Shown here: positions 1-8,890 of the stretch, one piece after another | Layout of the letters: every line of letters starts with the position of its first letter | Numbering within the stretch: the stretch's first letter is position 1 | NCBI RefSeq assembly: GCF_920984735.1 | Contig: NZ_CAKLBU010000022.1 | Coordinates: forward strand, 1 to 64,000 | Length of the DNA stretch: 64,000 nucleotides | From: Pedobacter sp. Leaf250 | GTDB taxonomy: Bacteria; Bacteroidota; Bacteroidia; Sphingobacteriales; Sphingobacteriaceae | Reading direction: 5' to 3' | Program-made: the position numbers and the translations under genes | Notes under the pieces: model-generated | The model's database searches: none | The model's input: the letters and a program-made list of their open reading frames with translations, nothing else | What the model was told of the DNA's origin: nothing

Positions 1-119
1 GAAAAATCTACAATTTCACGTATATTTGACATAAGCCTTAGTTTTGAGTATAAAATTATCTTTTTATTGTAGCAAGTTTGACTACTTCTCGAACTAAGGC
101 TCTTATTAATACATGGATA

Positions 120-167
120 CTTTTTGTTGCAGGTCTTCGACAGGCTCAGACTGACCACAACAAAAAG
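120..167. repeat. stem-loop carrying a TTCGACAGGCTCAG repeat
   Basis: The arms CTTTTTGTTG (120-129) and CAACAAAAAG (158-167) are perfectly complementary. The loop holds TCTTCGACAGGCTCAGACTG, a short word I associate with intergenic repeats in many bacterial genomes. It may act as a terminator for an upstream gene. The repeat assignment is from memory of such sequences and was not searched. Confidence 0.5.
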
Positions 168-276
168 ATTGAAGTGAAAGCGGGGCTGCATAAGCCATGA
201 AATATCAAGCTTTCATTTTCAAATTATTAATCCTACACCTTTTGCCTTGTACCTTTTTACCCTCAACCTTTTTGCC

Positions 277-284
277 TATCTTTG
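277..284 (+). promoter_or_regulatory. Bacteroidetes-type -7 element (TATCTTTG)
   Basis: TATCTTTG fits the Bacteroidetes -7 consensus TAnnTTTG and lies 19 bases before the chosen ATG at 304. I see no TTG at the usual -33 distance, so this is only half a promoter. It argues against the upstream start at 247, which would precede the transcription start. Confidence 0.4.
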
Positions 285-303
285 CGGCTTATTTCTATTT
301 AAT

Positions 304-1926
304 ATGATTTCAGTTTCTAATTTATCTTTACGTTACGGTAAACGCACATTATTTGAAGACGTTAACATCAAATTTACCCAAGGCAATTGCTACGGCGTAA
401 TTGGCGCTAACGGTGCAGGTAAATCTACTTTCCTTAAAATTTTATCGGGCGAAGTAAACCAAACTTCTGGTAGCGTTGCTTTTACTCCAGGCGAAAGAAT
501 GGCGGTTTTAAAACAAAACCATTATGAATTCGATGAGTTTTCGGTATTAGAAACCGTTATGATTGGCCATAAAGAACTTTATGCCATTATGAAAGAGAAA
601 GATGCCATTTACATGAAAGAAGATTTTACCGAAAAAGATGGCGAACGTGCCGGAGAATTGGAAAATATCTTTGCTGAAATGGATGGTTGGAACATGGAAA
701 GCAATGCTGCAACCATGTTGAGCAATTTAGGGATTACTGAAGATAACCACCATAAACTATTAAAAGAGCTGGATAACACTCAAAAAGTTCGTGTTTTATT
801 GGCACAGGCATTATTTGGAAATCCTGATATTTTATTGCTGGATGAGCCTACCAACGATTTAGACATTGAAACCATTGCCTGGTTAGAGAATTTCTTGGCT
901 GATTATCAAAACATTGTATTGGTAGTTTCTCATGATAGGCACTTTTTAGATGCGGTTTGTACACACATTGTGGATATCGATTTCGCAAAAATGAGTACCT
1001 ATACGGGTAACTATACTTTCTGGTATGAATCTAGTCAGTTGGCGTTAAAACAACGTAGCGACCAGAACAAGAAAATGGAAGATAAAGTGAAGGAGTTACA
1101 GGAATTTATCCGCAGGTTTAGTGCAAATGCATCGAAATCAAAGCAGGCAACCTCACGTAAAAAAGCTTTAGATAAAATTGATATAACCGAAATTAAAGCG
1201 TCTAGCCGTAAATATCCGGCCATTATTTTCAACAATACAGGTCGCGAAGCTGGCGATCAGATTTTACAGGTTGAGGCTTTAGGCAAATCGGGCAACGATG
1301 GCATTTTGTTCGACAAGGTTACCTTCATGGTAAACAAAGGCGATAAAATTGCAATCTTATCTCAAAACAGTTTAGCTACCGCAGCATTTTATGATGTATT
1401 AACGGATAGAACGCCCGCTGATAGAGGTGAATTTAAATGGGGTGTTACCATCAGCACTGCCGATATTCCGAATGATAACTCTGAATATTTTGCTGGCAAA
1501 GACGAAAATCTGGTTGACTGGTTACGTGAATATTCCGGAACAGATGCCGATGAGCAATTTGTACGTAGCTTTTTAGGCCGTATGCTCTTTTCTGGCGAAG
1601 AGGTTTTAAAGAACGTAAAAGTACTTTCGGGAGGTGAAAAAATGCGTTGTATGTTTTCAAGAATGATGTTGCAACAAGCCAATTTATTGATGTTTGATGA
1701 GCCTACCAACCACTTGGATTTGGAATCTATCGAAGCATTAAACAATGGTATGAAAGATTTTAAAGGTGCAATTTTATTTACTTCGCGAGATCACCAGTTA
1801 ACAGAAACAGTAGCGAATAGAATTATTGAGATTACACCAAAAGGTACTATAGATAAGTTAATGACTTACGACGAGTATATTAATAGTCCTGATGTTGCAA
1901 AACTTCGCGAGGAGATGTACGCTTAA
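304..1926 (+). CDS. ABC-F family ATPase (YbiT-like)
   Basis: 540-residue soluble protein with two ABC ATPase domains and no membrane segment, as in ABC-F translation factors that bind ribosomes. Domain 1 has Walker A GANGAGKST (34-42) and Walker B LLLDEP (177-182). The lysine/glutamine-rich linker (about 245-300) is typical of ABC-F. Domain 2 has signature LSGGEK (441-446) and Walker B with DEPTNHLD. Domain 1's signature is degenerate (LDNTQ, 156-160), and so is domain 2's Walker A (SQNSLATAA, 353-361). Those two motifs would form the same composite ATP site, so only one site looks catalytic. Length and motif layout fit the YbiT subgroup. I chose ATG 304 over the in-frame codon at 247 because homology begins there and a -7 element lies at 277. 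A hairpin terminator follows. Confidence 0.9.
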   Translation: MISVSNLSLRYGKRTLFEDVNIKFTQGNCYGVIGANGAGKSTFLKILSGEVNQTSGSVAFTPGERMAVLKQNHYEFDEFSVLETVMIGHKELYAIMKEKDAIYMKEDFTEKDGERAGELENIFAEMDGWNMESNAATMLSNLGITEDNHHKLLKELDNTQKVRVLLAQALFGNPDILLLDEPTNDLDIETIAWLENFLADYQNIVLVVSHDRHFLDAVCTHIVDIDFAKMSTYTGNYTFWYESSQLALKQRSDQNKKMEDKVKELQEFIRRFSANASKSKQATSRKKALDKIDITEIKASSRKYPAIIFNNTGREAGDQILQVEALGKSGNDGILFDKVTFMVNKGDKIAILSQNSLATAAFYDVLTDRTPADRGEFKWGVTISTADIPNDNSEYFAGKDENLVDWLREYSGTDADEQFVRSFLGRMLFSGEEVLKNVKVLSGGEKMRCMFSRMMLQQANLLMFDEPTNHLDLESIEALNNGMKDFKGAILFTSRDHQLTETVANRIIEITPKGTIDKLMTYDEYINSPDVAKLREEMYA

Positions 1927-1951
1927 AAAGCATATGCTAAAATATATTTTG

Positions 1952-1985
1952 AAAAGGGTTTTGATATTTCATCAAAACCCTTTTT
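1952..1985 (+). terminator. intrinsic terminator after the ABC-F gene
   Basis: Perfect 14-base stem (AAAAGGGTTTTGAT / ATCAAAACCCTTTT) with loop ATTTC, ending in a T run. It separates the ABC-F gene from the next gene, which starts 22 bases later. Confidence 0.85.
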
Positions 1986-2006
1986 CTTTATAAGCAAATT
2001 AACATC

Positions 2007-2663
2007 ATGAAAACGCTCTTCACATTTCTCTTATCTTTCATTTGCTTATTTGCTGTTGCTCAAAAGAGTGATTCGACAAGAACTTATTACCGGATTATCA
2101 GAGGTGGAATGATTGAACATGCCACTGAATTAAAATCAAAAAGGTATGTTAAAAATGGTGAATCAGAGATTAAAAGAGGAAGAGATATACTTGCACGAGG
2201 TTTATACAAGGATGGAAATCGATATGGAAGATGGCGTTTTTTCAAGGGTCCTGATTCGGTAGAGCAAATTTATAACTATACAACTAAACAGCTAGAATAC
2301 AATCATCCAGGTAAAAATATTCTTTACGAAATAGATTCGTTAACGGAAAATGATAAAGTTATTTATCCTGCAAAAATAGGTGGATTTTATACAAGCTTGC
2401 GGTTTCTTATTAAAGAGTTTACTCCATCTAAAGAATTTCGTGCATATGCGGGCGTTCATACTGTTAGTTTGATTTTTCATATCGACCAAACTGGAAAACT
2501 AACAAAATATGAAACTGAAACGGGAGAAAATGAATTAAAAAGAAATGAAGAAATTCCCCTTAAAGAACTTCGCCCAGAAGATTTTGATTTTATCCCCGCT
2601 TACGTAAATGATAAGCCGGTTTCGAGCAAACTCATTTTCAGAAGTAGGCTCACTGTAAACTAA
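2007..2663 (+). CDS. exported protein with MORN-like segment and TonB-C-like end
   Basis: 218 residues starting with a signal peptide (MKTLFTFLLSFICLFAVAQ). The middle holds a MORN-like stretch (about residues 68-84, GLYKDGNRYGRWRFF). The last ~70 residues follow the pattern of the TonB C-terminal fold (IDQTGKL near 155, FIPAYVNDKPV near 195). I know no specific function. Related Bacteroidetes proteins carry MORN repeats joined to TonB-like ends and are probably periplasmic. It lacks the transmembrane, proline-rich energy-transducing arm of a true TonB. It stands alone after a terminator. Confidence 0.6.
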   Translation: MKTLFTFLLSFICLFAVAQKSDSTRTYYRIIRGGMIEHATELKSKRYVKNGESEIKRGRDILARGLYKDGNRYGRWRFFKGPDSVEQIYNYTTKQLEYNHPGKNILYEIDSLTENDKVIYPAKIGGFYTSLRFLIKEFTPSKEFRAYAGVHTVSLIFHIDQTGKLTKYETETGENELKRNEEIPLKELRPEDFDFIPAYVNDKPVSSKLIFRSRLTVN

Positions 2664-2773
2664 AATTTAAAAATATCTACATAGCCCTGTAGCGTTTTCA
2701 ATTCGTTAATCGTTTTATGATAAAAAGTGTTAATGGCCGTTAACCAATTTTGCTTATAAAATTGATTTAAAAC

Positions 2774-3475
2774 ATGAAAACTCATTTGAAAAACTTTAGC
2801 TTAACAACAAAAATTGCACTCTCCCTTCTCGTTATAACTACTATATTTTCTGCCTGTAAAAAAGACTGGAATGATAATCCTATTGAAGCTGCAGGATTAG
2901 GATTTGTCCATGCATCGCCAGGAACAGCAGCGCTCGATTTTATCCTTGATAACCAAAAAATCGGAAGTTTCACCTACACAAACGATCGTGGTTATTATGC
3001 GGCCTACCCAGGAACCAGAATAATTGGTGTTGCTAAAAAAGACTCGTTAAAATACCTAACAAGCGGCAATGGAACTTTAAAACAAGGTGCCTTCTACTCG
3101 GCATTTGTGGTTGATACACTGAAATCGACTAAAATATTATTGGTAGAAGATGATTTAAAAGCACCAGAAACTGATAAAGCCAAAGTGCGCTTTATTAACT
3201 TAAGTCCAGGGTCTGGCGCTTTAGATTTAGCGGTTGAAGGAAATGCTACTGCCCTATTTACTGCAAAAGCATTTAAAGAATATACAAGCTTTTCATCAAT
3301 CAATCCATCAGAAAGCTATACTTTTCAGGTTAAAGATGCTGGATCGGCTACTGTGAAAGCAAGCTTACCCGGAGTAAAAATCGAAAAAGGAAAAATATAC
3401 ACCATTTGGGCGAAGGGCTTAAGCAGCAAAACCGATAGTACCAAATTTGGTATAGCTGTAATGACTAACAAGTAA
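2774..3475 (+). CDS. DUF4397 domain lipoprotein
   Basis: 233 residues. The N-terminus has a hydrophobic segment (15-25) and a lipobox ending at Cys27 (IFSACKKD), so it is probably anchored in the outer membrane. Two tandem DUF4397-type modules follow: GFVHASPGTAALDFILD (about 43-59) and VRFINLSPGSGALDLAVEG (about 138-156), each beginning with the typical V.F.(N/H).(S/A)PG.. .LD pattern. The fold is a predicted beta sandwich whose ligand is unknown. It is monocistronic and ends at a clear terminator. Confidence 0.8.
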   Translation: MKTHLKNFSLTTKIALSLLVITTIFSACKKDWNDNPIEAAGLGFVHASPGTAALDFILDNQKIGSFTYTNDRGYYAAYPGTRIIGVAKKDSLKYLTSGNGTLKQGAFYSAFVVDTLKSTKILLVEDDLKAPETDKAKVRFINLSPGSGALDLAVEGNATALFTAKAFKEYTSFSSINPSESYTFQVKDAGSATVKASLPGVKIEKGKIYTIWAKGLSSKTDSTKFGIAVMTNK

Positions 3476-3494
3476 AATATCTACCTATGAATTT

Positions 3495-3526
3495 AACACC
3501 ATCTTGAAATACGGATGGTGTTATTT
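3495..3526 (+). terminator. intrinsic terminator after the DUF4397 gene
   Basis: AACACCATC (3495-3503) pairs with GATGGTGTT (3514-3522) around a 10-base loop, followed by ATTTC. It lies 20 bases after the stop codon. Confidence 0.75.
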
Positions 3527-3529
3527 CAT

Positions 3530-3537
3530 TAATTTTG
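3530..3537 (+). promoter_or_regulatory. candidate -7 element for the sigma factor operon
   Basis: TAATTTTG matches TAnnTTTG. The best TTG upstream (3504-3506) is 23 bases away, longer than the usual spacing, so the -33 element is uncertain. Confidence 0.35.
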
Positions 3538-3592
3538 CAAACGAGTAAGTAACCGCTTAAAACTAATCAACATAAAATAGTCCTTTCCAGGA

Positions 3593-4177
3593 GTGATAAA
3601 AAAGATACTCAGTTTTGAGGAAATTTTAAAAGGCTGTGTAAAAAACGACAATAGCTGTAAAGAAATGATGTATAAATCGTTCTATGGCTATTTAATGGGT
3701 ATTATTTTGCGTTACACAAAAAATATTTCTGATAGTGAAGAGCTTGTAAACGATACCTTTATCAAAATATTTAAACACGTAGCTAATTTTAAATCTCCAA
3801 AAAACCCTGAAGAATTACAACGCTCGTTTAAAGGCTGGATTGCACAAATTGCATCAAGAACAGCAATAGATAAAATCAGAAGTACAAAAGCCCAATTCTA
3901 TGTTGATGACTTGGGTGAGGATGAACATCCGGTAACACAAGTTTCGATTGCATCTGAACTGCATGTAAACGACATTTTAAACTTACTTAATCATTTACCA
4001 GAAACACAGAGACTGGTTTTTAACCTATACGAAATTGAGGGCTTTGCACATGAAGAAATTTCAAAAATGTTAAGCATTCCAGAAAGTTCCAGTCGGGTTT
4101 ACCTTACCAGATCGAAAAATAAATTGCGCACACTTTACCAAAATACAATGGTTGGATCATACAAAAAAAATGGATAA
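3593..4177 (+). CDS. ECF-type RNA polymerase sigma factor
   Basis: 194 residues with the two-domain layout of extracytoplasmic-function sigma factors. Region 2 lies at about 23-95 (YGYLMGIILRYTKN..SEELVNDTFIKIF), and region 4, with its helix-turn-helix, at about 125-180 (LPETQRLVFNLYEIEGFAHEEISKML). It directs RNA polymerase to a dedicated promoter set in response to an envelope signal. The start is GTG at 3593, preceded by CCAGGAG, a better Shine-Dalgarno than most genes here have. It overlaps the next gene by 8 bases, so the pair is co-translated and the partner probably regulates it. Confidence 0.9.
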   Translation: MIKKILSFEEILKGCVKNDNSCKEMMYKSFYGYLMGIILRYTKNISDSEELVNDTFIKIFKHVANFKSPKNPEELQRSFKGWIAQIASRTAIDKIRSTKAQFYVDDLGEDEHPVTQVSIASELHVNDILNLLNHLPETQRLVFNLYEIEGFAHEEISKMLSIPESSSRVYLTRSKNKLRTLYQNTMVGSYKKNG

Positions 4178-5441
4178 AGAATTAATTGAGCATATCACTA
4201 CGCAACTTCAAAACCACGAGGAATCTTATTCTCCAGGTGCTTGGGAGCGTTTTTCTGAAAAGGAAAATAAGCGAAGCCGTTTCGTTTTATGGCCTTTGTG
4301 GATTGCTGCTGCGCTAATTTTGGCTTTAGGAGGTACGTTTTTAGTGTTGAACAATCAAAACCATAAAAGTGATCTGGTAATTACTCAATCAAAAAAACTT
4401 AATAAAAAAGCTGCTGAGGAAAACAATTTACCTCAAATTGAAACACCACAAACCGAAACTAAAAGTCAATCTAATTTACCTTATACAAATGAAATTGAAG
4501 GTTCAGGTAAATCAATAAATAATGGTAGTTTAACCCTGAAATCTAACGATGGCACTGATGTGGCTACTCCTGATCAAATAGTTAAAATAGAGAACAGCAA
4601 CACCTTAAGTAATTCATTAACAGACATTTCACTCAGTTCATCCAATAATAGGAAGTTCGAAATCACTGATCAAGTTAAAAAAGAGAAACCATTCAAAAAA
4701 CCAACATTTGAGGATTTACTGGCGCATGATAGTAAAGCAAATGAATTAAAAAATACAACTAAAAACCCTTCAAATTCAAAATGGGAGCCTGGTATTTATG
4801 TAGCGCCGGCAATGGGCAACGATAATAAAGTGAACATGAATTATGGTTTTTCTCTTTCTTATAACTTGGCTGATAAACTTTCCATTAGTTCAGGAATTGC
4901 TTATTCTTCAGTAAGTTCAACCAGCAATCCATCAATGCAAAATGGAAGTGCAAGTGATGCTGTTTCCAGTGCAATGCCCAGCGCTAATGTTATGTCAAAT
5001 TACTCTTCAGGGAATGCCAAGAGTTTAGAATCCGTTAATGCCAGTGTGAGGGGAATTAACATCCCGCTGGAGTTAAAATATAATATCAGTAAGAAGTTTT
5101 ATACAGGCGTCGGAGTTTCGGCTTTGGCTATTTTAAACAACAGGCAAGACAATAATTACTTAGTAAGCAGCGGCAGAACTGTTACTGTTGCCAACACAGC
5201 AGGTATGGCAGAACAGAAAATGCTTATTGTTACCGAACGTGTTTCAGAGCCAGAAACTCAATCTCTACAGGTTTCTGATAAATATATCGGCTTTTATAAC
5301 TTCTCATTAGGTTATAAGCAAAAAATATCCAAGAAAACTGATTTCGCTGTTGAGCCCTTTATAAGAATCCCGATGAAAACATTTTCGAATGATAACCTTA
5401 ACCTTACAAACGGTGGGTTAAGGTTAAAAATCGATTTTTAA
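4170..5441 (+). CDS. membrane-anchored anti-sigma-like protein with beta-barrel C-terminus
   Basis: 423 residues. The short cytoplasmic N-terminus (1-42) includes GAWERFSEKENK, as in anti-sigma-type partners of Bacteroidetes ECF factors. One transmembrane helix (about 43-62, WPLWIAAALILALGG) is followed by a long Ser/Asn/Thr-rich linker to about 200. The C-terminal ~210 residues resemble an OmpX-like outer-membrane beta-barrel domain (alternating strands, last residue Phe). A helix joined to a barrel is topologically odd, so the C-terminal part may be a periplasmic beta domain. ATG 4170 overlaps the sigma gene stop by 8 bases and is preferred to a TTG at 4152. The anti-sigma role is inferred from position and the N-terminus. 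Confidence 0.7.
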   Translation: MDKELIEHITTQLQNHEESYSPGAWERFSEKENKRSRFVLWPLWIAAALILALGGTFLVLNNQNHKSDLVITQSKKLNKKAAEENNLPQIETPQTETKSQSNLPYTNEIEGSGKSINNGSLTLKSNDGTDVATPDQIVKIENSNTLSNSLTDISLSSSNNRKFEITDQVKKEKPFKKPTFEDLLAHDSKANELKNTTKNPSNSKWEPGIYVAPAMGNDNKVNMNYGFSLSYNLADKLSISSGIAYSSVSSTSNPSMQNGSASDAVSSAMPSANVMSNYSSGNAKSLESVNASVRGINIPLELKYNISKKFYTGVGVSALAILNNRQDNNYLVSSGRTVTVANTAGMAEQKMLIVTERVSEPETQSLQVSDKYIGFYNFSLGYKQKISKKTDFAVEPFIRIPMKTFSNDNLNLTNGGLRLKIDF

Positions 5442-5635
5442 GATTCAATATTACTGTTTCATGGCTATATATCTTTATCATTCGCCCTGAATTTATTGCA
5501 AGATTACCAATACGAATGCTATTCAAAAAATAACGGATTCAGAAAGTTCTGGACATTATAACCACGGCATAACAATTTTAACTCATCATCTCTGGTTCAT
5601 CAATGTTTAGTGGTTTTGTTATAAACGAATTACAA

Positions 5636-5663
5636 TTGCCATTATACATCTTTATTATATTTG
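5636..5663 (+). promoter_or_regulatory. full Bacteroidetes promoter (TTG-N17-TATATTTG)
   Basis: TTG at 5636-5638, exactly 17 bases, then TATATTTG at 5656-5663. This matches the -33/-7 consensus of the Bacteroidetes housekeeping sigma factor. The predicted start of transcription is about 5667-5670, so the downstream gene has a very short leader. Confidence 0.6.
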
Positions 5664-5684
5664 TAAATGATTAAGATGAACGCA

Positions 5685-6125
5685 ATGATGAAACAATTGA
5701 CAATTATAATTTTACTTTTTATTGGATTTAATGCCAAAGCACAACACGATCCAAGTGATCAGATGGATTCGCCAAACTGGGATGTAATTGGTGGAATTAG
5801 CTTCAAAACTATTAAACCGACTGAAAAATATGCCGTTTATAATTCGACGATTAAAAAACACGAAAACAAGCCATTTGAACTTTCTGGATATATTGTTCCA
5901 ATAAAAGACGGAATGAAGCAAACTAAATTTATGCTCTCTACCCTACCCATTAATCAATGCTTTTATTGCGGAAAAAACGGTATTCCAATAATGGTTTTAG
6001 TGGAAATGGCGGAGCCTATAAAATTTACTTATCAACCCATTACTGTTAAAGGTGTACTGAAGTTGAGTAATGCCAATACAATGGATAACCCTCCTATACT
6101 TTTATCCACATCGAAATTACTATAA
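5685..6125 (+). CDS. small secreted protein, DUF3299-like
   Basis: 146 residues from ATG 5685, with a signal peptide (MMKQLTIIILLFIGFNAKAQ). The core runs FELSGYIVPIKDGMKQTKFML then CFYCGKNGIPIMVLVEM and a KGVLKL strand. This is the pattern of DUF3299-type proteins, small OB-like periplasmic folds with a conserved C-x-x-C-G. In-frame ATGs at 5667 and 5676 exist, but the promoter's predicted start falls at about 5667-5670 and the signal peptide begins at 5685. The function is unknown. Metal or redox chemistry at the Cys pair is possible but not shown. Confidence 0.65.
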   Translation: MMKQLTIIILLFIGFNAKAQHDPSDQMDSPNWDVIGGISFKTIKPTEKYAVYNSTIKKHENKPFELSGYIVPIKDGMKQTKFMLSTLPINQCFYCGKNGIPIMVLVEMAEPIKFTYQPITVKGVLKLSNANTMDNPPILLSTSKLL

Positions 6126-6164
6126 ACCAAAAAATCCCGATTCATCATCGGGATTTTTTGGTTT
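6124..6164. terminator. bidirectional terminator between convergent genes
   Basis: 18-base perfect arms (6124-6141 and 6147-6164) around TCATC, with A runs on one side and T runs on the other, so it works on both strands. It serves the DUF3299-like gene and slyD. Confidence 0.9.
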
Positions 6165-6183
6165 AAGTCAATATATGTTTTTC

Positions 6184-6690
6184 TTAATGACCTGAGTGAC
6201 CATCAGCACCGTGAGCATGACCGTGAGCCAATTCATCCTGTGTCGCTTCGCGAACGTTTAAGATTGTTCCGGCAAATACAAGATTTTTACCAGCCATTGG
6301 GTGGTTCAAATCAACTGCTACAGTTTCGTCATGAACAGCAGTAACACCAGCTCTAAATTGGTTTCCATTGTTATCTTGCAAAGGAATTACATCTCCAACA
6401 GCCGGTACTTCACCACCTGCTTCAGTAAACATGGTTTTAGGCAAATCTGCGAAAGCTCCTGGATCAATTTCTCCGTAACCATCAGCAGCAGATAATTCAA
6501 ATCCGTACTCATCGCCGGTTTTCATGCCAGCCAAGTGCTCTTCAAACTTAGGCAACATCATGCCAACGCCATATAAAAATACTAAAGGATTTTGCTCATC
6601 AGCTTTTTCAACAAAAACTTGTTGTCCTTCTTCGTTAGTAGTGTGCAAATCATAAGTTACTGCGACTACCGTGTTTGGTGAAATATTCAT
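6184..6690 (-). CDS. slyD: FKBP-type peptidyl-prolyl isomerase SlyD
   Basis: 168 residues. The N-terminal FKBP part begins NTVVAVTYDLHT, then the insert-in-flap domain with GMMLPKFEEHLAGMKTGDEYGF and the return strand AVDLNHPMAGKNLVF. The order FKBP, IF insert, FKBP is the SlyD hallmark. The tail is histidine-rich (HGHAHGADGHSGH), as in metal-binding SlyD proteins that deliver nickel. It is cytoplasmic and should catalyse prolyl cis-trans isomerisation with chaperone activity. It starts 10 bases after the DUF255 gene stop on the same strand, so the two are probably co-transcribed. Confidence 0.9.
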   Translation of the reverse strand: MNISPNTVVAVTYDLHTTNEEGQQVFVEKADEQNPLVFLYGVGMMLPKFEEHLAGMKTGDEYGFELSAADGYGEIDPGAFADLPKTMFTEAGGEVPAVGDVIPLQDNNGNQFRAGVTAVHDETVAVDLNHPMAGKNLVFAGTILNVREATQDELAHGHAHGADGHSGH

Positions 6691-6700
6691 TCAAATTGTT

Positions 6701-8722
6701 TTAATGTAAATATGCTAATGCTTCCTCAACAGTGTTAACCGGTAACTGGCATACTTTATTTCGGCAAATATAAACTTTTGTTTCGTTGCTTTGCTTACCT
6801 TTTAACAGTGGCAAGTTACTTTTTGTTCCACCTAATGTAATTTTATTTGGAATATAATGATTGCTTAACTCCAATTTAACCAGGCCACTTTCCAGACCTA
6901 CAATGGCAATTTCATTAATCCCCTCAATCTCGTTTAGCAACTGTATAGCCCAATTTGAATAAGCAGAACCATAGGTTTTAATTTTGGAATAAACTGCTCC
7001 TAACATTTCATCCGCTCTAACGGTATACGTCTCCAAATCGAAAAGCAATCCCAGTTTCTTTAAATTTTGAGCCATCGTAGAATTAGAGGCAGGAATAACA
7101 TTATCCATGATTTCATGCTTGCGGGCTATTAAACTTTCGCCGGCTGCAGAGGTGTAAAAAAACATTGGAGAATCTGGATCACCAAACTGCTCAATCACAT
7201 AATCTGTAAAGTTTTTCGCTTCCCGTAACCATTGCTCATCAAAATCATATTCATACAAAGCAATTAATGCCTCAATAAAAAAAGCATAATCATCAAGAAA
7301 TGCGGTGATGGTCGCTTTTCCATTCTTATAATTTCGGTACAATCCACCATTGCTGGTTTTTAAATTGGCTAAAATAAAGGCAGCCGCCGCTGATGCCTTT
7401 TGATAGTATAAATCATGATTTAAAACAGTCGCCGAATCTGCCAAGGCTTTAATCATCATTCCATTCCAGGCCGTTAAACACTTATCGTCCAATCCCGGTC
7501 TAACCCTTCTATTTCTAACTTCTAAAAGTTTTGCTTTGGCAGATTTTACTCGATCATATAATTTTAATGGCTCAATTTCATATTTGGCAATCAGATCATC
7601 GTCAGCAATTGTTTTACGTAAAATGTTGGTTTGCTCCTCTTCCCAATTACCCTCAGCTGTAACATTATAATATTCGGCCAGCAATGCGGCATCTTCACCT
7701 AAAAGTGAATCGAATTCAGCTTTATCCCACACATAAAATTTACCTTCAACACCCTCACTATCTGCATCAAGCGCAGAGTAAAACAGGCTTTCGGGCGAGG
7801 TCATTTCATTGAAAACCCATTCCAAACTTTCAACCGCTGTTTGTTTAAACGAATCAAATTTGGTGCATTGGTAGGCTTCAATATACAAACTAATCAGCTG
7901 TGCGTTATCATACAGCATTTTTTCGAAGTGTGGCACATGCCATTTATCATCAACCGAATAACGGGCAAAACCGCCGCCAATCTGATCATAAATCCCTCCT
8001 CTACTCATTTCTTCCAAAGTATGACAAACAGCCGTAAAAACCGATTCATCATCTTTTAGAAAACCATAACGCAAAAGAAAAGCCCAATTATTGGGTAATG
8101 GAAATTTTGGCGCACGATTGTAACCGCCAAAACCAATATCAAAATGGTGTTTCCAGGGTGCTATAATTTCTGTTAAATGCGCTTCAGTATAGGTTTCCAG
8201 CGAAGCTGATGGAACAATTTTCTCACTGTTTATTATGCCAGCAGTTAATCTTTCTGCATATTGTATGGCCTTATCAGGTTCATTGGCCCACAAGCCAGCA
8301 ACATTTTCCAGGATATTAATCCAATCATTTTTTCTAAAATAGGTGCCCCCGTAAATTGGACGCTGATCGGGCAAACAGATGCAATTTAACGGCCAACCGC
8401 CACTACCCGTCATCAGCTGAATGGCATACATGTAAATCTGGTCAATATCTGGCCGCTCCTCCCGGTCTACCTTAATGCAAATAAAATGCTGGTTCATCAC
8501 CTCGGCAACCTCATGATTTTCAAAACTCTCCCGTTCCATTACATGGCACCAATGGCAGGCAGAATAGCCTATACTTACCAAAATCAATTTATTTTCTGCT
8601 TTGGCTTTTGCTAAGGCATCATTTCCCCATTCGTACCAATGAACAGGATTATAAGCATGTTGCAATAGATATGGTGATGAAGCGTTGATTAAATTATTCG
8701 GTTCGGAATGGAGATTTGACAT
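6701..8722 (-). CDS. thioredoxin-like DUF255 / YyaL-family protein
   Basis: 673 residues, the usual length of the YyaL/SPATA20 family. The N-terminal thioredoxin-like domain (about 1-165) holds the CxxC motif in [16 protein letters not shown] and [24 protein letters not shown]. The remainder (about 190-620) is an alpha/alpha toroid like those of N-acylglucosamine epimerases, with [17 protein letters not shown] and ALDADSEG. The physiological reaction of the family is not established. No signal peptide, so cytoplasmic. It is upstream of slyD in the same probable operon. Confidence 0.85.
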   Translation of the reverse strand: MSNLHSEPNNLINASSPYLLQHAYNPVHWYEWGNDALAKAKAENKLILVSIGYSACHWCHVMERESFENHEVAEVMNQHFICIKVDREERPDIDQIYMYAIQLMTGSGGWPLNCICLPDQRPIYGGTYFRKNDWINILENVAGLWANEPDKAIQYAERLTAGIINSEKIVPSASLETYTEAHLTEIIAPWKHHFDIGFGGYNRAPKFPLPNNWAFLLRYGFLKDDESVFTAVCHTLEEMSRGGIYDQIGGGFARYSVDDKWHVPHFEKMLYDNAQLISLYIEAYQCTKFDSFKQTAVESLEWVFNEMTSPESLFYSALDADSEGVEGKFYVWDKAEFDSLLGEDAALLAEYYNVTAEGNWEEEQTNILRKTIADDDLIAKYEIEPLKLYDRVKSAKAKLLEVRNRRVRPGLDDKCLTAWNGMMIKALADSATVLNHDLYYQKASAAAAFILANLKTSNGGLYRNYKNGKATITAFLDDYAFFIEALIALYEYDFDEQWLREAKNFTDYVIEQFGDPDSPMFFYTSAAGESLIARKHEIMDNVIPASNSTMAQNLKKLGLLFDLETYTVRADEMLGAVYSKIKTYGSAYSNWAIQLLNEIEGINEIAIVGLESGLVKLELSNHYIPNKITLGGTKSNLPLLKGKQSNETKVYICRNKVCQLPVNTVEEALAYLH

Positions 8723-8890
8723 GATTAATTGATTATCGAAATGAAATCGTAAAGCTATTAATTATCTACAAAGCTGTTTCGTTTTAGTTTTGTTTTTATA
8801 CTTTAGATGGAATCAAAATTTAAATTAGAACATTTAACTGGCACTTTGAACTTTCGACTCGCAACTTTCAACCTTTAACTGGCAACCCTC

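Larger units (their letters stand above)
1..303. other. noncoding left edge of window
   Basis: No convincing coding sequence. It contains a stem-loop with a repeat in its loop (about 120-167) and, from about 230, a C/T-rich run of short repeats (ACCTTTTTAC-like words) leading to the start of the ABC-F gene. The gene upstream, if any, lies outside the window. Confidence 0.6.
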
